Position numbers and translations under genes: made by a program. Under the pieces are notes generated by a model, which was not told the origin of the DNA, ran no database searches, and was given only the letters and a program-made list of their open reading frames with translations. From the NCBI RefSeq assembly GCF_019977655.1, contig NZ_AP024849.1, positions 3,505,001 to 3,569,000 of the forward strand: a DNA stretch of 64,000 nt. Direction: 5' to 3'. This stretch comes from Clostridium gelidum (GTDB taxonomy: Bacteria; Bacillota; Clostridia; Clostridiales; Clostridiaceae). Positions 25,819 to 33,968 of this stretch are shown piece after piece (position 1 is the stretch's first letter; the number at the start of each line of letters is the position of its first letter).

Positions 25819-27062
25819 TTAGTAAGTTAAAGAAAAAATTTGTTTTCATTAATATGATATCAATAGTTATCATACTTTCATTTACTTTTGGTGCAGTTTA
25901 TATTTCAACTAACAATAGACTTACAAGAGAAAGTAATGATATGCTTCAAAAAACTATTGAACAGGAAAATGAAATACATAAAAACCAAATGGATGTAAAG
26001 GATCAAAATACTAATACTCCACCACAACCTCAAATTCTTTCTTTTGCAGTTCAATTAGATAAAAACAATAATATAACTAATGTATATTATAATAATATGG
26101 ATAAAGTAGATATGGATACCTTAATAACTCTAGTATATTCTACTTTAGATGATAGCAATACAACTGGATTGATACAAACTGAAAGTTTTAGATTTTTAAA
26201 ACATGTTAATCAAAATGGAATGAAGATTGCATTTGCTGATAGAAGTTTAGAAATAAATACCTTGAAATCACTACTGAAAACATTCATTTTAGTTGGAATT
26301 GGAAGCTTAACAGCATTTTTTATAGTTAGTTTATATTTAGCCAGCTGGGCAGTTAAACCTATTAAAAAATCCTTAGAACAACAACGTCAATTTGTAGCAG
26401 ATGCTTCTCATGAATTAAAAACACCACTTACAGTTATTCTTGCAAATACTGATATAGTATTATCTCATAAAGATGATACTATAACCAATCAGCTAAAATG
26501 GATTAATTATATAAAAACTGAAGCTGAAAGAATGACAACCTTAGTAAATGATTTACTTTTTCTAGCAAAAACAGATGCTAATAAAAATGAAGTCATTTTT
26601 TCTAAAATAAACTTTAGTGATACCGTATGGAGCTGTGTGCTACCATTTGAATCTGTTGCATTTGAACAAGAAAAAACAATAGATAGCTGCATTGCCTCTG
26701 ATGTTTTTATACATGGTGATAATAGTAGATTAAAACAACTAATTATTATTCTAATTGATAATGCAATAAAATACTCTAATGAAACAGATATTATTAATGT
26801 AACTTTAATAATAAATGTAGATAATGCGAGTTTATCCATTAATAATACAGGGGAACCTATTCCTAAAGAGCAAATTCTCAATATTTTTGAGCGCTTTTAT
26901 CGTGTTGATGAATCAAGAGCAAGAAAAAAAGATGGTTATGGTTTAGGGCTTTCTATTGCAAAAAGCATTGTGGAAACGCATCATGGAAAAATAACTGTTA
27001 GAAGCTCTGAATCTGAAGGTACTAATTTCACTGTATCTTTCCCTTTAATTAAGAACAAGTAA
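25815..27062 (+). CDS. Sensor histidine kinase, partner of the upstream regulator
   Basis: A 415-residue membrane kinase with two membrane helices (about 11-32 and 153-178) enclosing a 120-residue extracellular sensor that has a Gln/Pro stretch. The dimerisation/phosphoacceptor site is ADASHELKTPL with H199. The ATP-binding region has IDNAIKYS (N box), ERFYRVDESRAR (F box) and GYGLGLSIAKSIVE (G2 box). The signal is unknown. Confidence 0.95.
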   Translation: MISKLKKKFVFINMISIVIILSFTFGAVYISTNNRLTRESNDMLQKTIEQENEIHKNQMDVKDQNTNTPPQPQILSFAVQLDKNNNITNVYYNNMDKVDMDTLITLVYSTLDDSNTTGLIQTESFRFLKHVNQNGMKIAFADRSLEINTLKSLLKTFILVGIGSLTAFFIVSLYLASWAVKPIKKSLEQQRQFVADASHELKTPLTVILANTDIVLSHKDDTITNQLKWINYIKTEAERMTTLVNDLLFLAKTDANKNEVIFSKINFSDTVWSCVLPFESVAFEQEKTIDSCIASDVFIHGDNSRLKQLIIILIDNAIKYSNETDIINVTLIINVDNASLSINNTGEPIPKEQILNIFERFYRVDESRARKKDGYGLGLSIAKSIVETHHGKITVRSSESEGTNFTVSFPLIKNK

Positions 27063-27088
27063 TTTAGATTTTCTATTTGAATGGAATT

Positions 27089-27127
27089 GAGGTATATAAA
27101 TGATTTTTTTAGCCATTTATATACCTC
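27089..27127 (+). terminator. Terminator of the two-component operon
   Basis: Perfect 14-bp arms GAGGTATATAAATG and CATTTATATACCTC followed by ATTTTTTT, 27 bases after the kinase stop. Confidence 0.9.
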
Positions 27128-27204
27128 ATTTTTTTAATTTAAGTAAATACCCATATTTATATCCTATTCATATATTAAAAATTTTTCGAAGCTAAACTCA
27201 AATT

Positions 27205-27300
27205 TTATAGTAATTTTATTAACTCATCAATATGTCTAATACCTGTAATTTTCAAGAATATGACTTGCAAAAACACTTTAAAAGGATTATATTACAGGAG
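27205..27300 (-). pseudogene. C-terminal scrap resembling the DUF255/YyaL protein
   Basis: On the minus strand a frame ends TGIRHIDELIKLL-stop, matching the end of the nearby DUF255 protein (TNDIEELRKLL-stop). Just upstream CKSYS lies in a shifted frame where the full protein has CEGKSC. The DNA around the stop (TTTTATA..AATTTT.TTAA) also resembles the end of that gene. It is probably the tail of a lost paralogue. Confidence 0.4.
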
Positions 27301-27341
27301 TACATAGAATCAACAAATATTTTAATGGAGGTGAACTACAT

Positions 27342-27851
27342 ATGTTGGGTTACATCCTTATTTTTTTTGCTAAAATAATCGAGGTTTCCTTATCCACAGT
27401 TAGAGTAGTACTCATAACTAGAGGTGAAAAACTTTATGGCTCTATCATTGGTTTTGTTGAAGCAATTATATGGTTATATGTAGCTAGTGCTGTGCTTATT
27501 GGAATAACTGAAAATCCTTTTAAAGTGGTGATTTATGCATTGGGATTTGCTTGTGGAAACTATATAGGCTGTATTTTAGAAGAAAAACTAGCCTTAGGAT
27601 TAATTACAATAAATGCAATTGTATCTGAAAAAGATGGAGAAGCATTAGCTGAAATATTGAGAACAGAAAATATAGGAGTTACCATTATTGATGCAGAAGG
27701 GCTAAAAGAAGATAAAAAAATGCTTATATTACATGTTAAAAGAAAAAATAAATCCCACATATTAAAATTAATACAAAATTCAGATATAAATGCTGTAATT
27801 TCGCTAACTGACATTAAAACTATATATGGTGGTTATGGCATTAAAAAATAA
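27342..27851 (+). CDS. UPF0316/DUF2179 membrane protein
   Basis: A 169-residue protein with three N-terminal membrane helices (MLGYILIFFAKIIEVSLSTV ... GFACGNYIG) and a C-terminal cytoplasmic DUF2179-type domain with VTIIDAEGLKEDKKMLILHV. The family is widespread in Firmicutes, with no firmly assigned function. A strong GGAGGTG ribosome site precedes the ATG. It is a single-gene unit with a terminator downstream. Confidence 0.88.
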   Translation: MLGYILIFFAKIIEVSLSTVRVVLITRGEKLYGSIIGFVEAIIWLYVASAVLIGITENPFKVVIYALGFACGNYIGCILEEKLALGLITINAIVSEKDGEALAEILRTENIGVTIIDAEGLKEDKKMLILHVKRKNKSHILKLIQNSDINAVISLTDIKTIYGGYGIKK

Positions 27852-27871
27852 GAGTGCTAGACTCTCTTATT
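27847..27871 (+). terminator. Short hairpin after the UPF0316 gene
   Basis: AATAAGAG ... CTCTCTTATT overlaps the stop codon region and ends in TTATTTG. It is a modest stem, probably acting with the larger palindrome just downstream. Confidence 0.5.
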
Positions 27872-27993
27872 TGAATACAGATTGATGATAACATAGCAGG
27901 ATTTCAGATAATATGGTAATGATGTATATAATTGGACAATATGGATTAACCAATTATATACATCGTTTTTCTTTAAGTACTTAGCTGTATTCA
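27872..27993. repeat. Long palindrome between convergent genes
   Basis: Outer arms TGAATACAG and CTGTATTCA enclose a perfect 15-bp stem GATGTATATAATTGG (27921-27935) / CCAATTATATACATC (27950-27964). It is likely a bidirectional terminator for the UPF0316 gene and the DUF255 gene. It could be another small palindromic element. Confidence 0.6.
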
Positions 27994-28026
27994 TGTGTCA
28001 ATTTTTTTAAAGATTAAGTTCACATT

Positions 28027-30063
28027 TTATAATAATTTTCTTAATTCCTCAATGTCATTAGTCGGAGCTAAACAGGATTTTCCTTCACATAAATAATATG
28101 TAGATTTATCATTTACAAAATCATAGTCTTTAATAAAGGGGATTAACTCTTCTACTTCCTTTTTATTATCATCATTCTTAATTATTACTGTTAAATTAAA
28201 TGTTTGTTTTTCACTTAGTAAATCTTTGATTTTCTCTTCATCACTTTTATCCTTAATAACACACACTAATTCTTTTGAATTATTTAATGCAAAGGATGCT
28301 GCAATTAAGAAGAAAGAATGATTTATCTCTTCACTAAATAAAGCTCCTGATATAAAATTAAGTTGCTTTTCTGCCATTTCTTCTAAATATGTATCTCCAG
28401 TAATTCTTGAAAGTTTTATTAAGTTATAAGCTGCAACAGAATTTCCTGATGGCATTGCTCCATCAAAAAGTTCTTTAGGTTTAGCTATTAATTGTTCACT
28501 ATCTTCTCCATAAAGGAAAAAACCATTCTTCTCCTTATCCCAAAAGAAGTTTATCATATCTTTATTTAGCTCAATAGCTTTCTTTAAAAAAGTTATATCA
28601 AAGCTACTTTCATAAAGTTCTATAAGCCCAAAGCAAAGAAATGCATAGTCATCTAAATATGCCTTATGGCGAGATTCTTCATCTCTGAATCTCGCAAGTA
28701 ATCTCTTATTTTCATCAATTAAATTATCAAAAATAAAATTTACTGCCTTTTTAGCATACTCAAAATATCTTTCATCTTCAACTACCTTATATGCCTTTCC
28801 AAGAGCTGCTATCATTAAACCATTCCAAGATGTTAAAATCTTATCATCTTTATGTAATTTCATTCTTTTAAATCTATATTCAAGTACTTTTTCACTTAAA
28901 TCTCTTATTCTGTCATTATCCTTATTATATTCACTATTATTTATTAAGTTCAAAATACTTTTACCCTCAAAATTCCCCTCATTAGTTATGTCAAAGTAGT
29001 CATTAAAATATGTTCCATCTTCCTCATTACCTAAAACTTCCAAAATCTCTGCTGGATTAAATACATAATACTTTCCTTCTTCACCTTCACTATCAGCATC
29101 TTCTGCACAATAGAATCCACCATTTTCATTTGTGAGTTCTCTAAATATATATTCTAATGCTTTTATTGCTACATTTTTATATAGTTCATTTTTAGTAACT
29201 TCATAACCTTCAAGATATGCAATAATTAATAATGCATTATCATAAAGCATTTTTTCGAAATGTGGCACTAACCATTTATTATCAGTAGAATATCTAGAAA
29301 ATCCAAACCCTATATGGTCAAATAATCCACCTTTATACATGCAATCCAAAGTATTTTCTACCATTTCTAAAGCTTTAATATCATTATTTGATTTATAATA
29401 TCTAAGTAAAAACATAAGCTTATGAGGTGTTGGGAATTTAGGTGCACTTCCAAAACCTCCATTTTTCTTATCAAAAACATTAACCAGCTGATTATATCCA
29501 TTTTCTAAGATTTTAGAATTTAGTTTAATATCATTACTCTCACCTACATAATATTTGCTAAGTTCTGATAAAATGCTTTCACTAGATGAAATCAACTTAT
29601 CTTTATTATCCTTCCAATGAGTAATTATGGAATTTAAAATATCTATAATCCCTGGCATATTATATTTAGGTTGCTTTGGAAAATAAGTCCCTGCAAAAAA
29701 TGGTTTTTGATCTGGTGTCATAATTATTGTAAGAGGCCATCCGCCATGATTTGTTAACGCCTGACAAACAGTCATATAAACACTATCTACATCTGGTCTT
29801 TCTTCCCTGTCCACCTTTATTGCTATAAAATTATCATTCATAATCTTTGCTACTTCTGTATCTTCAAAAGATTCATGCGCCATTACATGACACCAATGAC
29901 AAGTAGAATAACCAATACTTAAAAATATAGGTTTATCCTCTTCTTTAGCTTTAGCAAAAGCTTCATCACTCCAAGCATACCAATTTATTGGATTATATGC
30001 GTGTTGAAGAAGATAAGGACTTTTTTCTTGTATTAGTCTATTGGGCATCTTGTTAGTTGTCAT
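28027..30063 (-). CDS. DUF255/YyaL thioredoxin-domain protein
   Basis: A 678-residue member of the YyaL/SPATA20 family. The N-terminal thioredoxin-like domain contains YSTCHWCHVMAHESF with a CxxC pair near residues 54-57. A long alpha/alpha-barrel region of the glycosidase-like type follows (NGGFYCAEDADSEGEEG, WNGLMIAALGKA, DGAMPSGNSVAA). Biochemical function is not established. It is complete and single-copy in the window except for two fragments of a paralogue. GGAGGTGATG precedes the start. Confidence 0.9.
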   Translation of the reverse strand: MTTNKMPNRLIQEKSPYLLQHAYNPINWYAWSDEAFAKAKEEDKPIFLSIGYSTCHWCHVMAHESFEDTEVAKIMNDNFIAIKVDREERPDVDSVYMTVCQALTNHGGWPLTIIMTPDQKPFFAGTYFPKQPKYNMPGIIDILNSIITHWKDNKDKLISSSESILSELSKYYVGESNDIKLNSKILENGYNQLVNVFDKKNGGFGSAPKFPTPHKLMFLLRYYKSNNDIKALEMVENTLDCMYKGGLFDHIGFGFSRYSTDNKWLVPHFEKMLYDNALLIIAYLEGYEVTKNELYKNVAIKALEYIFRELTNENGGFYCAEDADSEGEEGKYYVFNPAEILEVLGNEEDGTYFNDYFDITNEGNFEGKSILNLINNSEYNKDNDRIRDLSEKVLEYRFKRMKLHKDDKILTSWNGLMIAALGKAYKVVEDERYFEYAKKAVNFIFDNLIDENKRLLARFRDEESRHKAYLDDYAFLCFGLIELYESSFDITFLKKAIELNKDMINFFWDKEKNGFFLYGEDSEQLIAKPKELFDGAMPSGNSVAAYNLIKLSRITGDTYLEEMAEKQLNFISGALFSEEINHSFFLIAASFALNNSKELVCVIKDKSDEEKIKDLLSEKQTFNLTVIIKNDDNKKEVEELIPFIKDYDFVNDKSTYYLCEGKSCLAPTNDIEELRKLL

Positions 30064-30146
30064 AGGACATCACCTCCTTAAAATAAGATATAACCTTATT
30101 ATACCCAAACAAAAAGAAACTATGTAAGCCACATAGTTACTAATTT

Positions 30147-30287
30147 TTATTTGAACTTAATCTCAATCGTCAACCTATTTCCAACATACTTATAGTCTAT
30201 ATACTCAATTATCGTCTTGTATAGTTCATTTTGTTCTTCCCAAGTCAATAGAGGATTACTCATTAAAGTTTGAAACTCATTAAGCAT
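30147..30287 (-). pseudogene. C-terminal tail resembling a serine recombinase
   Basis: About 46 codons on the minus strand: MLNEFQTLMSNPLLTWEEQN, then ELYKTIIEYIDYKYVGNRLT and IEIKFK-stop. The pattern (short helix, I-x-Y-I-D-Y, final IEIKFK strand) is like the last residues of large serine recombinases. No catalytic part is present. It abuts the GC-rich island on its upstream side. Confidence 0.4.
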
Positions 30288-30580
30288 ACGTCCCCGTGAC
30301 ACTTGACTTAAAACGGTTTTCAAAAGAGTTACCTATCATTTTACGCCACGAAAGACACAACTTCAACACGATATGTCCTATAACGTCCTGTTTTCATGAA
30401 GCTGACGAACCGGACCGGCAGAGCCTTTCCCTTTTGCGGCGTACGCCCAGTGTGAGCCGGTTTGGCACGCATACCCATGAGCACGCCCGAAGAGTGAAAA
30501 TGTTGTTAATCGATTGACCATGCCCTGTTATTCAGAAATCGCCATGGGCGACGATTCCCTACGCTTTCTTGAATACCCGA
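30288..30580. other. GC-rich island of foreign composition
   Basis: About 290 bases visibly richer in G and C than everything around (for example CGGACCGGCAGAGCC and GCGGCGTACGCCCAG). It begins with ACGTCCCCGTGACAC beside the recombinase tail. A 73-codon plus-strand frame and shorter minus frames exist, but none has a ribosome site or recognisable motif. It is probably a fragment of a transferred element. Confidence 0.6.
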
Positions 30581-30624
30581 AAAAAATTTGTCTTATCAAT
30601 TGATCTTCTTTATTATAATGATTT

Positions 30625-31449
30625 TCACTTATATAAGCTAATAAGATCATTCACAAATATTTCTCCATTTGTAAAATAAATTTTATTGTTGCTTAAAAGT
30701 CCATCCAATGATTGAATTGTTTTTTCGATCATAGAAATTTTCCATTTTTTACTTAAATCTGTTTTAAAACTAATATAAACTTCATTTTTTAACGGTTCAA
30801 ATACTATTGAACACAAAGTATTCTCCTGACTAGTTTTTCTTAAAACTTCAAAAGCTTCATTTATACCAAAGCTATGAATATTATTATCAATATATTCATG
30901 AGCACAAATATATCTATCAGCACCTATACCATATACTTTATTATAATTTGCTTCCTTAAAATCCCCATTTGGAAAATTAGTCATAATAATAAAATCATTA
31001 TTAATCCGACTTATTATATTTGTATCAATTCCTTCTTCCAGAATAAATGCATCACCAGTTTTATCAGCGATAATAGTATGTAGCCCTAAATCTGGGAATA
31101 ATGGATTTCTAGGATACGAGATTACTCTTTTATTAAGAATTTCAAAAAATTCAGATGTTTTTCTTGTTTTCTTTAGCGCCTCATCAAAAATATCAAAAGC
31201 AAACCAATCATTTTCGTTACAACTTGATTTAAAACCTGGACTATATTTTACTGCTTGAGTACAGATAAAAAGACCCTCACTATTAAAACCAGCGATATCC
31301 CTGTATTTGTTATCTAATAAGCCTGAAAAGTAAAATAAGTTCATATCATTATAACTATTGACTTTTAGTTTTAAATCAATTTCATCAGTATCAAAATTCA
31401 TACCATAAATAGTTTTTTCTTGACCGTATACTGCAAAACTTGTACACAT
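30625..31449 (-). CDS. Linear amide C-N hydrolase (choloylglycine hydrolase/penicillin acylase-like)
   Basis: A 274-residue Ntn hydrolase. The sequence starts MCTSFAVYG, so removal of Met would expose Cys2 as the N-terminal nucleophile. The following YGMNFDTDE (N18, D20) is the usual early block of the family. The substrate could be an acylated amino acid, a bile salt-type amide or a cell-wall amide and cannot be assigned. It is isolated, next to the GC-rich island. Confidence 0.75.
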   Translation of the reverse strand: MCTSFAVYGQEKTIYGMNFDTDEIDLKLKVNSYNDMNLFYFSGLLDNKYRDIAGFNSEGLFICTQAVKYSPGFKSSCNENDWFAFDIFDEALKKTRKTSEFFEILNKRVISYPRNPLFPDLGLHTIIADKTGDAFILEEGIDTNIISRINNDFIIMTNFPNGDFKEANYNKVYGIGADRYICAHEYIDNNIHSFGINEAFEVLRKTSQENTLCSIVFEPLKNEVYISFKTDLSKKWKISMIEKTIQSLDGLLSNNKIYFTNGEIFVNDLISLYK

Positions 31450-31613
31450 TTTAGAATCTCCTTTTAATTTATAATTTTGTCATATAATATGCTTAGAGTA
31501 TTTAGAGAATCATTTAGCTATTTTACCATTGGCTTCACCACTTTCTTAAACTTATATTTAAATGATATCACTGGCTACATCAATGTATCAACCTAATACA
31601 TTTTTCAGAAACA

Positions 31614-31651
31614 AAAATGCGCCATCTAGCGTTTGCTTTATGGCGCATTTT
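31614..31651 (-). terminator. Terminator of the CD3324-type gene
   Basis: 12-bp arms AAAATGCGCCAT and ATGGCGCATTTT, directly after the stop of the minus-strand gene. Confidence 0.88.
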
Positions 31652-31652
31652 A

Positions 31653-31931
31653 TTATTGATTTTCTTTTTTCATTCTGAAAATAATTTTCTGTATACTTTT
31701 GGTGGATAAATAATACATTTCAGAAAGACTTTTCACAGAAGTACCCTCTTCATATATCTTATAAATATCTGCATTTCTCGCAGAAATTTCCTCTTTACTT
31801 CTAGTAGTTTCTCCCCAATGCTTTCTGTTGCATTCTTTTTTAGGAATATATATGTATTCACCCTCAACATATTTTTGAATTAAATCCAATAATTCTTGTG
31901 GCAACACATCTGTTGCTTTAATATAGCTCAT
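31653..31931 (-). CDS. CD3324-family small DNA-binding-type protein
   Basis: A 92-residue protein starting MSYIKATDVLPQELLDLIQK with the conserved GEYIYIPKK and HWGETTRSKEE block. The C-terminal helix-turn-helix is EEGTSVKSLSEMYYLSTKSI (about residues 61-80). The family is common in clostridia and related to Mor-type activators. It is probably a small transcription factor; targets are unknown. GGAGG precedes the ATG. Confidence 0.8.
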   Translation of the reverse strand: MSYIKATDVLPQELLDLIQKYVEGEYIYIPKKECNRKHWGETTRSKEEISARNADIYKIYEEGTSVKSLSEMYYLSTKSIQKIIFRMKKENQ

Positions 31932-32116
31932 TAGTATGCTCCTCCTAAATACAATTTCATTTTAGGATTGAGCAAAGGTTATTTCATATTTTAATTATTA
32001 ATATCTATGCAATAGCCTCTGCTATGCATTAACTACAGATCTGGTCATAAAGCAATTTCCCCCATTTCTTCTCAGTTACTGTAAATTATATTTATTATTT
32101 CTCACATCGAACGTAT

Positions 32117-32260
32117 AAGTTTAAAACATTATATGAACTTTTTCAAGAGGTTCTTAGGATAGGATTCACTAAACTTGCGAAAAAATATCATCCCGATGTA
32201 TATGGAGATAACGAGAAAATGAAGTTGTTGAATGGTTTAAAAGAAAAGATTAAAAAATAA
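32117..32260 (+). pseudogene. J-domain remnant
   Basis: A plus-strand frame without start codon or ribosome site reads FKTLYELFQEVLRIGFTKLA, then KKYHPDVYGDNEKMKLLNGL and ends KEKIKK-stop at 32260. The HPD tripeptide after KLAKKY is the DnaJ J-domain hallmark, and the spacing to MKLLN fits. The N-terminal helix is degenerate, so this is a decayed or truncated J-domain gene. Confidence 0.6.
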
Positions 32261-32339
32261 GGCTAAGGAGAACTCCCTAACCTCTATAATTTATTTAATT
32301 GCATTTAAATAAACAACTCCCACTTAAAGTTTTGATTAT

Positions 32340-32588
32340 TTACTTTGCTAATTTATCTTTTAATATAAATACATCTTTTTCAACTTCACTCAATTTGTGA
32401 GTAGCAAATCTAAATGTATCTGTTAATTCGGTATGTTTAATCGCATTAGCTTTCTCAAAGTCAAAAATTTGTTTCTTAATTTCTTCATGGATATTATCCA
32501 TTTTAGTATCTAATTTCTTTATATCTGCTTTTATTTCTTCTTGACCTTCTTTAAGTTCCATCAATATTTCTAAAATCTTATCATCCAT
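32340..32588 (-). CDS. Small coiled-coil protein, unknown
   Basis: An 82-residue protein (MDDKILEILMELKEGQEEIK) that is almost entirely heptad-like with alternating Lys/Glu and Leu/Ile, predicting one long coiled coil. I start at the ATG at 32588, which has GAGGTG six bases before it, rather than the GTG at 32597 inside that site. Similar small proteins are frequent in clostridial genomes without known function. Confidence 0.65.
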   Translation of the reverse strand: MDDKILEILMELKEGQEEIKADIKKLDTKMDNIHEEIKKQIFDFEKANAIKHTELTDTFRFATHKLSEVEKDVFILKDKLAK

Positions 32589-32660
32589 TAGTATCACCTC
32601 ACATAATATTATCGAGTAAAAGTATTATATCACAAAAATATAAGTGATGTTATACTTATT

Positions 32661-32951
32661 TTAATACATACAAAAAATACACATACTACTCTGTATATGC
32701 ACTTTATAATAGATATTAAATAATGCTCTAAACATATATAAATAGCCACCTTTTAATATTATACAGTTTTTGACATAACACCAATGACAAGTACTGCATC
32801 CTATTGATAAAAATATTGGTTTATCTTCTTCTTTGGCTTTTAGGAAAGCTTCATCACTCCATGCATACCAATTTATAGGGTTATGAGCATGCTGTAATAA
32901 GTAAGGATATTTCTCATTAATTAAGTTATTAGCTTTTACTGTAGAAAACAT
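32661..32951 (-). pseudogene. N-terminal fragment of a DUF255/YyaL paralogue
   Basis: The first 60 or so residues (NLINEKYPYLLQHAHNPINW, YAWSDEAFLKAKEEDKPIFL, SIGCSTCHWCYV) align with residues 5-60 of the DUF255 protein at 28027-30063 and keep its CHWC motif. The frame then diverges into an unrelated tail and stops, where the intact protein is 678 residues long. This is a truncated gene copy, and the likely tail scrap of such a copy lies at 27205-27300. Confidence 0.8.
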
Positions 32952-33023
32952 AACACCATCATAAACTTTGTCCTATTATTCAAACTCGGCTTATTATAAA
33001 TCTCAACTCCACATCCTAGCATC

Positions 33024-33073
33024 AAAAATAACAAGTCAAAGATATAAATGCATCTTTAACTTGTTATTTTTTA
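33024..33073 (-). terminator. Terminator of korAB, built like family 1 repeat ends
   Basis: AAAAATAACAAGTCAAAGAT pairs with ATCTTTAACTTGTTATTTTT around a short loop, 42 bases after the korB stop. The arms contain the AATAACAAGTC sequence found at the ends of family 1 repeats. Confidence 0.8.
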
Positions 33074-33114
33074 AATTTATAATGTTAGAACCTACTATTT
33101 TAAATCAATAGTAT

Positions 33115-33966
33115 TTAAATGAAATCATTCATAAATCCACTGATTTTCTTTAAGTTAATTTCACTATCTATGAGTGGTTTTCCATCTTTTAAGAAACTAA
33201 TTTTATCATGAAAACTAGGTTTTTCTTCTTTGTATAAAATCCCTAGTGGAATTTTATCTCCCCATTCCATGGCTCTTTCCATAGCCTTTAATTTATTGGT
33301 ATTATCATAACCTTCTTCAAGGTTGTATACTCTCTTTTTATACCATTGGAATGTATTTATTTTGTTAAAACTAATACATGGTTGCAAAATATCAACAATA
33401 GCATATCCCTTATATTTAATTGCTTCAATCATGATTTCTTTGAGTTGCTCCTTGTCACCACTGAAAGCTCTTGCAACAAACCCAGCACCAAGTGCTATAG
33501 ATAGCAACATAGGATTCATAGGTGTATTATTTGATCCATTTGGCTGAACATCAGTTATATGGCCTATATCAGTTGTAGGAGATGCTTGCCCTTTTGTTAG
33601 TCCATATATTTGGTTATCATGAACAAAATGTGTTATATCAACATTCCGTCTAATATTATGAATAAAATGATTACCTCCTTCACCATAGGTATCTCCTTCA
33701 CCAGAATTAACTATTACAGTTAATTCCTTATTAACTATTTTTGCTGCAGCTGCAGGTGGTAATGCTCTTCCATGAAGTCCACAAAATCCATTTGTATTTA
33801 TATATTGTGGTGTTTTTGCCGCTTGTCCTATCCCTCCAACAATAAGTACTTGATGAGGTTTCTTTTCAAGAGTTATAAGTGCTGTTTTAAGTGCCTCAAG
33901 AATATTATGATCTCCACAACCTGGACACCAAGCTGTTTCTGATGTGCAAAATGTCTCTTCATTCAT
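33115..33966 (-). CDS. korB: 2-oxoacid:ferredoxin oxidoreductase, beta subunit
   Basis: Thiamine-pyrophosphate subunit of a 2-oxoacid oxidoreductase that decarboxylates 2-oxoacids and reduces ferredoxin. The 283 residues contain the cluster/TPP region WCPGCGDHNI, the TPP-binding GEGDTYGEGGNHFIHNIRRN and NDNQIYGLTKGQ-like sequence (HDNQIYGLTKGQASPT). It starts 2 bases after the korA stop and so is translationally coupled. 2-oxoglutarate is the likeliest substrate from the two-gene organisation, but other 2-oxoacids are possible. Confidence 0.9.
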   Translation of the reverse strand: MNEETFCTSETAWCPGCGDHNILEALKTALITLEKKPHQVLIVGGIGQAAKTPQYINTNGFCGLHGRALPPAAAAKIVNKELTVIVNSGEGDTYGEGGNHFIHNIRRNVDITHFVHDNQIYGLTKGQASPTTDIGHITDVQPNGSNNTPMNPMLLSIALGAGFVARAFSGDKEQLKEIMIEAIKYKGYAIVDILQPCISFNKINTFQWYKKRVYNLEEGYDNTNKLKAMERAMEWGDKIPLGILYKEEKPSFHDKISFLKDGKPLIDSEINLKKISGFMNDFI

Positions 33967-33968
33967 TA

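Noticed and set aside
30296..30517. 73-codon plus-strand frame in the GC-rich island
   Set aside because: No ribosome site, no recognisable motif, composition follows the island rather than coding bias; longer frames arise by chance in GC-rich DNA.
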